DNA of 64,000 bases from Flaccisagitta enflata (GCA_965153355.1 OZ231127.1:100936001-101000000); one strand, 5' to 3'. Positions 10,901-22,715 are shown, counted from the first letter of the stretch. The notes: generated from the letters alone by a model not told the origin. Made by a program: numbers and translations.

Positions 10901-11789
10901 CTGTGCCTCCTGCCTTTGATTTTTTTCCCCGCGATTTATTGTGTTCGCGTTACAAAATCTATGATTTTCTTCCCCACAAAGCAATAAAACAGTGTGTTAT
11001 AGGTTTCAATAGTGTTAAAATGTGTTGTATTAATCAGAGACTACCATTTGGAACTACTAAAAGTGTTAAATCTTATAAAATTTTCTTTTTTCTTCTTTTT
11101 TAGCTTTTGATTTTTTTCCCTATCTCCAAACCCTTTGATTTTATTCCCCCCTTTCTTCACTGGGGAATGCTCAACTTCATACACGCCTGATTTTTCAACC
11201 AAGCCTTGATGTCATTCTCTCAAAGAAATTGCGCCAATTGGCAGGATTGCCAATCAATATCAATAGGCTCTCTTTCATCGGCACATCATGTGGCATCCTT
11301 CCTTCGCAGAAAGTTTTCCAGAAGAAAAAAATAGAAAGGCCATGATCTGCGTTTCATTTCTTGAGAGTCCTCTTTTGATTGGATAGATTGCGGATCTTGA
11401 TCCATGGCATCCATTTGCCCTCCATAGTGTTGAGGTCGCTCTCCATGCTTATATTTGATATGTTTGTCAAGCCTAATATAAAATTTGTTGCATTCTATAC
11501 AATGGCCTTTCATGATTTTTGCTGTTTTTCCAAGTATATGTATGACACAAAAGTCTTTAAATGAGAAATGAAGGCAATTTCACAAGCTGTTGGCCTAGTT
11601 GCCTTTTTGCATGAATTGTTTTTGTGAATTCGACGTATATGTCAATCTAGTCGGGAAAAGTATTTATTTTCACACTGGGAGCAGGATCCTTTCATGTTTC
11701 CTTCAGAAAAGTGAATGTTAAAATTCACAATGTTTGACCATTTTATACCTCTAAAGATTTTGATGGGGCAATCATTGTGCAACCCAAGG

Positions 11790-12750
11790 AAAAATGGAAA
11801 TATCCAGGGAAAAAGGGTAATATCCCAGGAAAAATGGAAATATCCAGGGAAAAGTGGAAATATCCCGTTAAAAAATGGAAATATCCCGGGATAAATGGAA
11901 ATATCCAGGGACAAGTGGAAATATCCAGGGAAAAGTGGAAATATCCAGAAAGTGAAATATCCAGGAAAAAGTGGAAATAGTCTGAAAAGGAATATCTGTG
12001 GGGAAAAATGGAAATATTTAGGGAAAAGTGGAAATATCCAGGGAAAAGTAGGAAATATCCAGGTGGGAAAAGTGAAAATATCCAGGGAAAAGTAGAAATA
12101 TCCAAGGAAAAGTAGGAAATATCCAGGTGGGAAAAGTGAACATATCCAGGTGGGAAAAGTGGAAATATTCAGAGGAAAAGTAGGAAATATCCAGGTGGGA
12201 AAAGTGAAAATATCCAGGGAAAAGTAGAAATATCCAAGGAAAAGTAGGAAATATCCAGGTGGGAAAAGTGAACATATAAACATTTCCACTTTTCCCTGAA
12301 TATTTTCACTTTTCCCACCTTAGATATTTTGTACTTTTCCTGGATATTTCACTCTTTTTTCCCTTGGATATTTCCATTTTTCCACATGATATTTCCACTT
12401 TTCCATTGGATATTTACACTTCTTTCCCTGGATATTTCACTTTTCGTGATATTTCCCTTTTTTCCTTGGATATTTCCACTTTTCCTTGGATATTTCCACT
12501 TTTCCTTGGATATTTCCACTTTTCCTTAGATATTTCCACTTTTCCTTGGATATTTCCATTTATCCCTGGATATTTCCATTTTTTACCAAGATATTTCCAC
12601 TTTTCCCTAGATATTTCTATTTTTCCTGGATATTTCCACTTTTCCCTGGATATTTACACTTTTCCCTGGATATTTCCATTTTTCCGGGATATTTCCATTT
12701 TTCCCAGGATATTTCCATTTTCTGATATTTATTTTTTCCTGGGATATTAC
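11790..12750. repeat. GGAAATATCC minisatellite in two inverted halves
   Basis: Units of about 18-26 bp (AAAAGTGGAAATATCCAGGG) run forward to about 12280 and then as the reverse complement to about 12750. Each unit contains GGATATTTCC or its complement, so the array can fold on itself at every unit. Confidence 0.9.
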
Positions 12751-12751
12751 T

Positions 12752-13296
12752 TCCTTAGCAGCGGCTTTAAAGGCCAATATGTCTCAGATACATAGGGTGA
12801 ATTTCTATACGCCCGCCTGCTCTGTCTGCCCGGCTCGTCACACCTGCCCGCTCCGCCTACCTGCCTGTACGCTCCCTTCTCAAATCCTCAAGCTCTCAAA
12901 TTCTATTGATAACATGGGAAATTGTCAAAATGCAACTTCCTCTATTGAATAACATGGAAAATTTATAAAATAGCAAAAATGGCATAAGCCCCATTGAATA
13001 ACATGCAAAATTGATGAAAACTATGAAAAATGTAAAATTTCTATTGAATAACATGGCAAATTGACAAGAAATTGAAAAAAATGCAAAATTTCTATTGAAT
13101 ATCACAGGCATCTGTTACTAAGGCCCCCAAATATGCCTCTTCAGGATTTAGGAAATTACCTCTTTGTGGTCTTATGGAGCAGGACATTGGCTCCTTTTGG
13201 GGCCGCTGCCCGTTTCCTCACTTCACTTCTTCAGCTAATCACTCCAAGCAGGGCATTGGCTACCGCTGACCATGTGCGATCCTTGGATGACTTGTT
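12752..13296 (-). mobile_element. GBa element, degenerate, in the right arm
   Basis: It starts with an eroded AGCAGCGGCTTTAAAGGCC. It contains a ~60-bp TCTATTGAATAACATGGCAA array at 12895-13110 and ends with GGGGCCGCTGCCC and the GBa head complement GACCATGTGCGATCCTTGGA. The right arm resumes at 13297. Confidence 0.7.
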
Positions 13297-13586
13297 CCCT
13301 GGATATTTTCATTTTTCCTTGGGTTGCACAATGATTGCCCCATCAAAATCTTTAGAGGTATAAAATGGTCAAACATTGTGAATTTTATCATTCACTTTTC
13401 TGAAGGAAACATGAAAGGATCCTGCTCCCAGTGTGAAAATAAATACTTTACCCGACTAGATTGACATATAAGTTGAATTCACAAAAACAATTCATGCAAA
13501 AAGGCAACTAGGCCAACAGCTTGTGAAATTGCCTTCATTTCTCATTTAAAGACTTTTGTGTCATACTTGGAAAAACAGCAAAAATC

Positions 13587-13976
13587 ATGAAAGGCCATTG
13601 TATAGAATGCAACAAATTCTATGTTAGGCTTGACAAACATATCAAATATAAGCATGGAGAGCCGCCTCAACACTATGGAGGGCAAATGGATGCCATGGAT
13701 CAAGATCCGCAATCTATCCAATCAAAAGAGGACTCTCAAGAAATGAAACGCAGATCATGGCCTTTCTATTTTTTTCTTCCGGAAAACTTTCTGCGAAGGA
13801 AGGATGCCACACGATGTGCCGATGAAAGAGAGCCTATTGATATTGATTGGCCATCCTGCCAATTGGCGCAATTTCTTCGAGAGAATGACATCAAGGCTTG
13901 GTTAAAAAATAGCTCCAAGACGCACATGCAGTGGAGTTCGCTAAGGCGCCCGCTAATAAGGCATGCCCGTCTATAA
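13587..13976 (+). CDS. Small C2H2 zinc-finger protein, open copy
   Basis: The 129-residue frame begins MKGHCIECNKFYVRLDKHIK and carries one finger, C5, C8, H18, H23. A middle segment follows with DPQSIQSKEDSQEMKRRSWP and then PENFLRRKDATRC and IDWPSCQLAQFLREN. Only one finger is present, so sequence-specific DNA binding alone is doubtful. The last ~20 residues lie outside the inverted repeat and differ from the other copy. A possible AATAAA lies near 14030. Not assigned to a family; it may be a transposon-derived gene. Confidence 0.5.
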   Translation: MKGHCIECNKFYVRLDKHIKYKHGEPPQHYGGQMDAMDQDPQSIQSKEDSQEMKRRSWPFYFFLPENFLRRKDATRCADEREPIDIDWPSCQLAQFLRENDIKAWLKNSSKTHMQWSSLRRPLIRHARL

Positions 13977-14684
13977 AGCATTCTTCCTTCTGTCCCATAA
14001 GAGATTTTGTAGTTATTTCTATATTGGCAATAAAGCAGCTTCAGCATAAGGCATGATTTTGCTCAGTCTCTTGAAATGCGCTCTAGTGAAGCCCAACTGT
14101 ATTCACTTTATAGAGCAACCTTCAATTAGCATAGATCTCAATTTTTTTTTGAATTAAATAAAACTAAGATACTGATAATCTATCCTCTAGTCTAGGTTGT
14201 CTTTGCTCCCATCAAACTGTAGGTATGAACAGATTTATGAATTGTAAAGAAGAAGTAGAAGCATCAACATTTTTTTTTCGAAAAGAGGCCTAAAACAAGA
14301 TGGAAGAAGAGATAATATATGAGAATACAGTGAGGTGCAAAAAAAAGTTTTAGTTTTGTTCCATGTTATATCATAAGTATTTTTTCACATATTATGAATG
14401 GTTCATCCTAAGAACTCTAGATTTTACAAAAGGTTGATGGGAATGAGGATAACGATTAAGTATTTGATAATCATTTAAAAACTTAATTTGAATACTGCAA
14501 CACTTGACAGTTTGTACTCAAACAGTAAAGGTTCATTCAAATATTGTAGTCTAAATTATGGATAAAAAAAGAAAAATAGTAAGAAAGTGCAGTCCATAAC
14601 TAACACAGGATTTGATACTACTTAAATTTTTTTTTGAGCAGCACTGTATAGGCAGAATTGAATGAATAAAGGAAGAAATAAACA
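13977..14684. other. No gene recognised
   Basis: A/T-rich DNA downstream of the zinc-finger gene with a candidate AATAAA near 14030. No repeat family was recognised. Confidence 0.35.
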
Positions 14685-14844
14685 AACAAGGCCAGATACA
14701 CGGCAGGACAGTTGCGGATAGTTGGGCAGGAGCAGTAATGCAAAAACCACTTGCAATTTGGAAATGTGATGGACAGACGGACAGAGGGACCGATGGAGGA
14801 ACCGACCAACACGGCAAGGTGAAGTCGCGTGTCCGCGACTAAAA
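14685..14844 (+). mobile_element. HTa element, complete
   Basis: Head AACAAGGCCAGATACACGGC, conserved GGGCAGGAGCAGTAATGCAA block, GGAC-rich middle, and tail AGTCGCGTGTCCGCGACTAA. Confidence 0.85.
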
Positions 14845-15133
14845 GGTATCCTTTCTTTCCTACATTCATTGAAGAATAATCACTGTAAAGATCGTAGTAT
14901 CCATGGACATAGCTTTTTTATGCATTGCGCTACATGTCAAAGGTGCAACTGACTTGGGACAACCTGTCTATTGACCTCATTTTGAGTTCTCCTAACTCTT
15001 TGCAATGCGTCTAATCTGGGGTTCACAGCCTGATTTGTTTAAGAGCAGTGCTCCTTCAAAGTTGACTCAGAATTATGAACCAGTGCAGATTTCTCTGCAC
15101 ACCATGTTAACATCACCGCCAGAACGAGATAAG

Positions 15134-15274
15134 GGTTAACATTGGGGCGCTTGTTAGAAGCCCAAATTTGTTTGGACGCCTACGGAACTCAAAATATCAT
15201 ACACTTACCCCAAAAACCCCATAGTTTCAAAGAAAATGACCTCAGGTCAATACCGGTGTTGCGCACCAAGCATT
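15134..15274 (+). repeat. Left member of a 140-bp inverted pair
   Basis: This segment is the reverse complement of 18797-18936 with about 15 percent change. It includes GTTAACATTGGGGCGCTTG and GGTGTTGCGCACCAAG. The pair encloses the gene at 16872-17650 and several elements. Confidence 0.65.
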
Positions 15275-15566
15275 TGTAGGCATGGTGAAATGCAAAATTT
15301 GTCAAGATAAAAATCTTCCTCAGCATCGCTTGTTTTTGCTCTTGTTGGTCAGACTTAATTTGTTTTACGTTGAATTTACTTAATACTCATCGCCATCACC
15401 AACTCTCGCACAACAAACAATAAATTCATCACTGGAACTATCTTTATCACCGATGTCAAAATCCTCAATAACTGAAAAACAAATATTCTATCATCATCAT
15501 CGACATTGTCATCATTGTCATCATTATTGTTGTTGTCGTCGTCGTCGTCGTCGCTGTTGTTTTTGT

Positions 15567-15571
15567 CACCG

Positions 15572-15641
<70 letters not shown>

Positions 15642-15678
15642 TGTCATCATCATCATTGTCATCATCATCATCATCATT

Positions 15679-15728
<50 letters not shown>
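15567..15728. repeat. (TCA)n microsatellite
   Basis: A long TCA/CAT array with few interruptions. The His, Ser or Met repeats it would encode are not a gene. It ends at the border of the MITE at 15734. Confidence 0.95.
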
Positions 15729-15731
<3 letters not shown>

Positions 15732-15733
15732 CA

Positions 15734-16351
15734 CACAGTGGGCCTTAACTGGGTTTGAGTTTAAAAAAATCCCCAATGGTAGTGACTTGCATTAGGAGGT
15801 ACAATTTATAGTGCAGAACTGATGTAAACCATTAAAAAAAAATTCCCTTGAAAATTTTTGCAAAAATTATTAAAAAATATCAATTTTCGTTTATATTTAC
15901 ATACAGATCTCAAGGATACATCAGTTTCAAAATTCTGACTCAAGATTCACATTCATGGTGAAATTTCCAATCATTTGATGGGTCACACTATATACTTTCA
16001 TGAAAAATTAATATTTTCATTTTCTATACCACCGTTACAAAAAAAACAACGGTGGCCTAAAATATAAAAATCTTATTTTTTCATGAAAGTATATAGTGTG
16101 ACCTATCAAATGACTTAAAATTTCATCAGGAATGTGGATCTTAAGTCAGAATTTTAAAACTGATATATCCTTGAGATCTATTTGTAAATATATTTGAAAA
16201 TTGATACTTGTTAGCAATTTTTGCAAAAATTTTCAAGGGAAATTTTTTTCTAAGGGTTTACATCAATTCTCCACTATAAATTGTACCCACTCATATAAAT
16301 CACTACCATTAGGGATTTTTTTTAACTCATACCTAGTTAAGGCCCACTGTG
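15734..16351. mobile_element. Long-inverted-repeat MITE, 4-bp target duplication
   Basis: It begins CACAGTGGGCCTTAACT and ends with the complement ...GGCCCACTGTG. Almost the whole 618 bp is one palindrome with arms near 290 bp. AGCA flanks both sides (15730-15733 and 16352-16355). The centre, with ATTTTCATTTTCTA and CACCGTT...CGGTGGCCTAAAATAT, is shared with the element at 36589-37190. Confidence 0.85.
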
Positions 16352-16382
16352 AGCAGAGATGTTTGTCAGATAATATCTGAAA

Positions 16383-16755
16383 AAACAAGGCCATCACCTA
16401 TAAGTCGCGTGCGAGACTTTCTGACTTAAAATGACTTTGAAAGACCTTGAATGCCTAAGAATGACTTAGAATGATTTAAAATGACTTAAAATGACCAAAA
16501 AGGACTTAAAATGAAGAAATGACCCAATGATCAAAAATGACTTAGAATAACTTAAAATGACTTAAAATGACTAAGAATGACTTAAAATGACTTTAAAATG
16601 ACTCAGAATGACTTAAAATGTCTTAAAATTACTTAGAATGACTAAAAATAACTTAAAGAAATAAAAGTGATAAAAAAAGTAAAGTGTGATAGACCAACCG
16701 ACAGACCGACCGACGGACAAAGCGGGTTGCAGAGTCGCGTGCACGCGACTAAAAA
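16383..16755 (+). mobile_element. HTb element, complete
   Basis: Head AACAAGGCCATCACCTATAA and AGTCGCGTGCGAGACTT, then an AATGACTTAA array, GTAAAGTGTGATAGACC, a GGAC block and tail AGTCGCGTGCACGCGACTAA. It ends just beyond the polyadenylation signal of the next gene. Confidence 0.85.
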
Positions 16756-16796
16756 TAACTCGTAAAGATTTCAATGCTAGAGAATAAAATACAACT

Positions 16797-16802
16797 TTAT
16801 TT
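16797..16802 (-). terminator. Polyadenylation signal AATAAA
   Basis: AATAAA on the minus strand, about 70 nt after the stop of the gene at 16872-17650. Confidence 0.55.
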
Positions 16803-16871
16803 CGTCAATTTCATCAAATAATTCAAAAAACAAAAGAACAAACAGCGACCAGCGCTATCTGATGGACGAGC

Positions 16872-17650
<779 letters not shown>

Positions 17651-17659
17651 GATATGTAA

Positions 17660-17894
17660 ACAAGTAGCCCGGGGGTACAACAATGCGTCCACATGCGGCG
17701 TAGCTTGTTAAGAATGATGCAATATTGCATCAACCTTGTGGAATGATGCAATAATCTGAGATATTTCCAAGATTCTATGCATTTTCATCATTCTCAACTT
17801 GATCACCACGGACCAACCGACCAACCAACGGACCAACCGACCAACCAACGGACGGACAAATCCTCTTATAGAGATGCGTGGACGCATCTAAAAA
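17660..17894 (+). mobile_element. HTc element
   Basis: Head ACAAGTAGCCCGGGGGTACA with AATGCGTCCACATGCGG just inside, GACCAACCGACC repeats, and tail CTCTTATAGAGATGCGTGGA closing the AGATGCGT/ACGCATCT hairpin, then AAAAA. Confidence 0.75.
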
Positions 17895-18390
17895 GGGAAA
17901 AAAAATCTTTCCACGAAGGAAACAAGACAACGCTGTCAAACTGAACAATTCCTTTCTAGGTTTCTATTCTAAACGCGTCTTCAAATATTTTTACTGCGCG
18001 TGTCTGAATTTTTGTTCCGAGGTTTTGCTTAGGTCATATGGGGCAGTCTTTTGTCCATTCCAACTGATCATCAAGTGAAATTTTATTATAGAATATTTGT
18101 AATGCTTACAAATTAACTTATTTATCTTTACATCCCTACATAAATCATCATTTATCGTTCAAGCACCAAGCAGTAAATGATTATTCCATCAACGCTCACA
18201 TTGAACAATTGGAATCTTTCTTAGCATTCAGAATTTCTTTTTAGCTATATGATAATATTAAGGAACCCTTGACCAAAAATTCATGTTCTTTCATCACCGA
18301 GGAAGGGCAGTCACAGGTTCCACAAGCTGATTTACTGAGGTCGACTAAATGTCAATGAGCATTATTGATCAATGAACGTTTTGAATTTTA
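17895..18390. other. No gene recognised
   Basis: A/T-rich DNA between the HTc element and the TGAA array. No coding or repeat signal I can support. Confidence 0.35.
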
Positions 18391-18540
18391 TGAATGAATT
18401 AATGAATGAATGAATGAATGAATGAATGAATGAATGAATGAATGAATGAATGAATGTATGAATGAATGAATGAATGAATGAATGAATGAATGAATGAATG
18501 TATGAATGAATGAATGAATGAATGATCGACTGAATGAATG
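18391..18540. repeat. (TGAA)n microsatellite
   Basis: About 35 TGAA/AATG units with a few TGTA variants. Confidence 0.95.
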
Positions 18541-18796
18541 AGGGAAGACATGAGAAACAAAAAGATTAAAAAAGACGTTGGAATCGTCGGTTTTGCATGA
18601 TTTTAACGTTTGCCCGATGGACAGACCAACCAACCGGCCAACAGACAGACATGATCTCTTATCGTTGGACGATGACACACATCAAAATCAAATAGACTAT
18701 ACGACAAATGGGCTAATAGTTCCATACTGAGCCAAGTGCAATGGAGGTGCATCTACGCAGCTGAATCATTTTTTAGCATCTCCTCACATTCCAATA

Positions 18797-18936
18797 CCCT
18801 TGGTGCGCAACGCCGGTAATTACCTGTGATCATTTTCCTTGAAATTTTGGGGTTTCTGTGGTTAATGGAAGATATTTTGAGCTCCGTAGACGTCCAAAAA
18901 AATTTGGGCTTCTAATAAGCGCCCCAGTTAACATGT
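18797..18936 (-). repeat. Right member of the 140-bp inverted pair
   Basis: Reverse complement partner of 15134-15274, with CTTGGTGCGCAACGCC and GCGCCCCAGTTAAC. No target duplication could be fixed. The DNA from 18937 to 19250 shows nothing else recognisable. Confidence 0.65.
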
Positions 18937-19249
18937 TTCCAGCCTTGATCATAATCAATCAATCACTCCCCTTCACGCTTTTTTGTCATTCTCTTTTTAT
19001 CGATCAGGCACTGGATGTACGAACAAAGGAAAGATCAAAAAGCTGCCAAAGATTGCAAACCAATTTTACACCCTAAAAAAAGTTTACCAGCAATTTCATG
19101 TGATGCGGAATTGTCACTCAACAAACCATAAAAGCATTTACTTCATATTGATATAATTGGAATTTTGTCTTTCTGGTACCATGAATATGTAAAATTAATA
19201 AATGTTAAAATAAACATTCAAAAGGATTACGTACTCTTTGCTAGATCAA

Positions 19250-19655
<406 letters not shown>

Positions 19656-19944
19656 ATTTCTCGTGTTTAGGCTGTCATTTACCCGGCAAGTTCAGCTTTT
19701 CATAGAGACCAGTCCAAGTCCATTGGAACAGAGTAATGCATCCTATCATCAAAATTGATGATTTTTTAGAATAAGCAGGATAGACGGACAAATTGAAGGA
19801 TAGACAGTGCAACGCAACAGTACATAAAAGATTTCAGACTGATTGAGGCGCAGTGCGCTTTGCGCATTGTGCCTCAACTTTTTTTTCTGGTCCTCAGGTC
19901 ATTATTTTAGAATATGACCATCTTTACTCCTTAATATTACAACT

Positions 19945-20013
19945 GTCCTAATGGTGTAGTGGTAAGATGGCAGACTTCAGATATGAAGTCCGGGGTTCAA
20001 ATCCCTTTGAAGC
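19945..20013 (+). tRNA. tRNA-like sequence, probably a pseudogene or SINE head
   Basis: TGGTGTAGTGG matches the A box and GGTTCAAATCC matches the B box of an RNA polymerase III internal promoter, at normal tRNA spacing. An anticodon stem ACTTC/GAAGT is present. The acceptor ends (GTCCTAA and TGAAGCT) do not pair and the loop is six bases, so a working tRNA is unlikely. Confidence 0.4.
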
Positions 20014-20239
20014 TCAAATTGATAATCGTTTTTGAAAGTGAAATTTACATTGAGGATTCATTAAAGATGATGAAACATAAAATGTATGATTAAATTAACA
20101 TTACAAATGAACATATATATATATAAATAAATGAAATTAAACAAATAAAATACAAACAAAAACACAAATAAGAAGGTCAAAATGCATTATTCAAAACCCT
20201 TGTACAGTGAAAAGCCCTTTTACACATCTCCCCTTGCCT

Positions 20240-20670
20240 TCATCATCTGAATTCCAGCCTTGAGGCTCAAATTCCAGCCTTAAGGCTCATACTCCAACCT
20301 CAAGGCTCAAATCCCAGCCTTGAAGCTCAAATCCCAGCCTTGAGGCTCTAATCCCAGCCTTGGGACTCAAATCCCAGTCTTGAGACTCAAATCCCAGCCT
20401 TGAGGCTCAAATCCCAGCCTCAAAGCTCAAATCCCAACCTTGAGTCTCAAATCCCAACCTTGAGGCTCAAATCCTAGCTTTGTGGCTCAAATACCAGATT
20501 CAAGGCTTAAATCCTTGCAGCAAGGCTCAAATTCCAGCCTCAAGCTTCCAAACTTACTGAGCATAGGTCATTGGCCCCTTCGGGGCCGCTGCCCCTCTCA
20601 CTATCACACTATCATACACAAACACAGGGGCGACGGATACCCCTGACCATTTAACGCTTTTGCGACTATT
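20240..20670 (-). mobile_element. GBc element, right half
   Basis: A 20-bp array (AGCCTTGAGGCTCAAATCCC) runs to about 20545. Then come AGCATAGGTCATTGGCCCC, GGGGCCGCTGCCCC and the end GACCATTTAACGCTTTTGCG. The left GC box is missing. Confidence 0.75.
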
Positions 20671-20807
20671 TAGCTTATGGTGTATTTTCTTTCACTTCGG
20701 CCCACAGTGTATTTTGATCTCAGGCAACACAATGTGCAGATTCGACAAGGCTGGTAGGCGAATCTTTTATCTATGCGGACATATAAGAACATGGAAGAAC
20801 AGAATGA

Positions 20808-20865
20808 GAAAAGGACAGACCAACGGACACAACAAGGTGTAGAGTCGCGTGTATGCGACTAAAAA
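20808..20865 (+). mobile_element. HT tail fragment
   Basis: GGACAGACCAACGGACACAA then GTAGAGTCGCGTGTATGCGA and CTAAAAA. The head was not found, and the GBc element at 20240-20670 may have replaced it. Confidence 0.65.
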
Positions 20866-20868
20866 TGA

Positions 20869-21527
20869 AACAAGGCCGGATACACGGCAGTACAGTCGTG
20901 GATGGTTGGGCAGGGGCTGTATTGCAAAAACCGTTCGCAATTCAAATAGTCGCAAAAGCGTCAGATGGTCAGCGGTACCCGTGCCCTGCCTGAGAAGGTT
21001 GTGCTTGAGGTTGAGGGGGGAGCAGGGCAGCGGCCCCGAAGGGGTCGATGACCTATGCTTTCACACATATGGGGAATCTTCCCCTTCTTCTCCTCCTTCT
21101 CCTCCTGAGATCGGGCCTCTTGGCTGGAATTTGGACCTTGAGGCTGAGTATTGGGCCTCAAGGATGAGATATGGGCCTCAAGGCTGGGATCTGGGCCCCA
21201 AGGCTGGGATCTGCTTCTCAAGGCTAGGAATTTGGCCTTTAGGCTAGGATTTTGGCCTTTAGGCTAGGATTTTGGCCTCAAGGCTAAGATTTGGGCCTCA
21301 AGACTAGAATTTAGGCCTTGAGACTGGAAATTGAGCCTCGAGATTTAAGGGGGGGGACGGAGAAGGAGAAGAAGAAGGAGAAGGAGGAGGAGAAAATTCC
21401 CCATATGTGTGAAAGCATAGGTCATCGACCCCTTCGGGGCCGCTGCCCAAAAGGCAAAAAATTAAGGGACTAACCGACCAACCGACCAACATGGGAAGTT
21501 CTAGAGTCGCGTGTCCGCGACTAAAAA
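20869..21527 (+). mobile_element. HTa element split by a GBc insertion
   Basis: The head AACAAGGCCGGATACACGGC runs to 20946. The GBc element occupies 20947-21454. The GACCGACC block and tail AGTCGCGTGTCCGCGACTAA resume to 21527. The break falls just before the GGAC-rich part. Confidence 0.85.
20947..21454 (+). mobile_element. GBc element, complete, nested in HTa
   Basis: It starts TAGTCGCAAAAGCGTCAG. Inner inverted repeats of ~60 bp (GCAGCGGCCCCGAAGGGG with CATATGTGTGAAAGCATAGG) flank an array of GGCCTCAAGGCTGGGATTTG units. A GGAGAAG purine run precedes the right repeat. Confidence 0.85.
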
Positions 21528-21598
21528 GCGCGTCTGAGCCTGAGGTAAGGAGCCAATTCAAGCAAATGTTTGCATTGTTATCTGTTAAATGAAAACAA

Positions 21599-22096
21599 CA
21601 GGTCGCCCAAGGGCAATATGTGGTCAGCAATACCCATTGCCCTTCTTCGAGTGATTTTGAATTGGAGTGAGGGGAAGCAGGGCAGCGGCCCCAAAGGGGA
21701 CGAAGTCCTGTAGAACACAGGGGGACTTTCGTTTGTCCTGCCTAAAGAAGTGGATAAGATGCCATAGAGGGCTGACTGAAGGCCTTCAAGAGCCTAAACT
21801 GAGTTCTAAGAAGGCCGATGTAAGGCCTTAGAATGCCAATCAGAAGCTTGGGAGGGCTGACTTGAGGCTTAAGAGAGCTGGATTAAGGCTTGAAAGGTAA
21901 GAGGACTGATTTGAAGCCTGGGAGCAATAGATTGAGGCTTAGATAACTGATTTGAACGGATGGACGGACGGACGGACGGACGGACGGACGGACGGACGGA
22001 CGGACGGACGGACGGACGGACGGACGGACGGACGGACGGACGAAAGTCCCCCTGTGTTCTACAGGACTTCGTCTCCTTTGGGGCCGCTGCCCAAAA
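21599..22096 (+). mobile_element. GBb element, complete
   Basis: Head CAGGTCGCCCAAGGGCAATA, GGCAGCGGCCCCAAAGGGGA, AGTCCTGTAGAACACAGGGG, a degenerate AGGCTTGAGAG array, a (GGAC)22-like run at 21957-22042, then the inverted end ...GGGGCCGCTGCCCAAAA. Confidence 0.85.
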
Positions 22097-22174
22097 GGCA
22101 CTTCACCTCATCGTCTGCTGCCTGTCAGTCCATCCATTTGTCCATCTGTCACGTCGGTATTTATGCACAATACA

Positions 22175-22352
22175 AATAGTCGCAAAAGCGTTAGATGGTC
22201 AGGGGGAGGGACAGAGGAGGAGGAGGAGGAGGAGGAGAAGGAGGAGAAAATCCCCAATATGTGTGAAAGCATAGGTCATCGACCCCTTCGAGGCAGCTGC
22301 CCTGCTCCCCCCTCAACTTCAACCACAACCAACTAACGCTTTTGCAACTATT
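22175..22352 (+). mobile_element. Short GBc element with clear inverted ends
   Basis: Ends ATAGTCGCAAAAGCGTTAG and CTAACGCTTTTGCAACTAT are inverted copies. The interior is a GGAGGA run and one GC box. This defines the outer border of GBc. Confidence 0.75.
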
Positions 22353-22446
22353 AAGTCGTGTACTGCGCGACTCTACACCCCGCTATGTCTGTTTGTCTGT
22401 CTCTCCACCCATCTGTCTGTCCATCACTTGGTTGGTCCCCTTTTTT
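22353..22446 (-). mobile_element. HT tail fragment
   Basis: AAGTCGTGTACTGCGCGACT then CTACACCCCGC and a GTCTGTCTGT/GGTTGGTCC run, interrupted at 22447 by a GB end. Confidence 0.65.
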
Positions 22447-22715
22447 GGCAGCGGCCCCAAAGGAGCTGTTAGCCTATGCTTTCACATAGGCAGAAATTTT
22501 TTTCTCCTTCTTATCATTCTTTGTACCCTTCCCTCTTCCACCCACCTTGAGGACCAAATCCCAGCCTCACGGTCCAGATACCAGCCTCGAGGTCCAAATT
22601 CCAGCCTCGAGGTCCGAATTCAGCCTCAAAGTCCAAATTCCAGCCTCGAGGTCCAAATCTCAGCCTCAAAGTCCAAAACCCACCCTCAAGGTCCAGATCC
22701 CAGCCTTGAAGCCAA
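22447..22715 (+). mobile_element. GBc element, truncated
   Basis: TTGGCAGCGGCCCCAAAGG and GCCTATGCTTTCACATAGG followed by a CCAGCCTCGAGGTCCAAATT array. It is cut by the GBb head at 22716. Confidence 0.7.

Larger units (their letters stand above)
9703..11190. mobile_element. hAT-like element inserted in the left arm
   Basis: The left end is CAGGGGTGTTTATAATTC and the right end is ...CACGCCTG. The flanks are ATTTTTTA and ATTTTTCA, an 8-bp target duplication with one change. The paired arm near 13900-13918 has the same site uninterrupted. The ends resemble the intact MITE at 48369-48672, including the CTTTGATTTTTTTCCC blocks. An HTb element is nested at 9996-10379. No transposase frame was recognised. 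Confidence 0.75.
9557..11513 (-). pseudogene. C2H2 zinc-finger gene, broken by a nonsense codon and a hAT-like insertion
   Basis: From ATG at 11513 the product begins MKGHCIECNKFYIRLDKHIK, giving C5-x2-C8-x9-H18-x4-H23, one C2H2 finger. It matches the open copy at 13587-13976, but codon 76 is TGA where that copy has CGA. Further on, the reading frame is split by the element at 9703-11190. Beyond that insertion the frame stays open from 9702 to a TGA at 9559-9557, with a C-terminal part different from the other copy. The gene was therefore longer before disruption. Role unknown; a DNA-binding or transposon-encoded protein is plausible. Confidence 0.6.
9687..13918. repeat. Giant nested inverted repeat
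   Basis: The left half is 9687-9702 plus 11191 to about 12278. The right half is about 12285-12751 plus 13297-13918. Outer arms share the zinc-finger gene segment and a block with CTTTAGAGGTATAAAATGGTC. Inner arms are a GGAAATATCCAGGG minisatellite and its inverse. Each half carries one secondary insertion that the other lacks: a hAT-like element in the left and a GBa element in the right. Both arms also hold a truncated second zinc-finger start (MKGSCSQCENKY). Confidence 0.85.

Noticed and set aside
11642-12795. Tyr/Phe/Pro-rich proteins of 120-215 residues
   Set aside because: They translate the GGAAATATCC minisatellite; both strands and several frames are open for the same reason.
8733-13976. 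Polinton/virus-like gene cluster (acidic protein, zinc-finger protein, tight spacing)
   Set aside because: No polymerase, integrase, capsid or packaging ATPase was found; the evidence is too thin.
15453-15776. Long His, Ser or Met open frames
   Set aside because: They are readings of a (TCA)n microsatellite in different frames.
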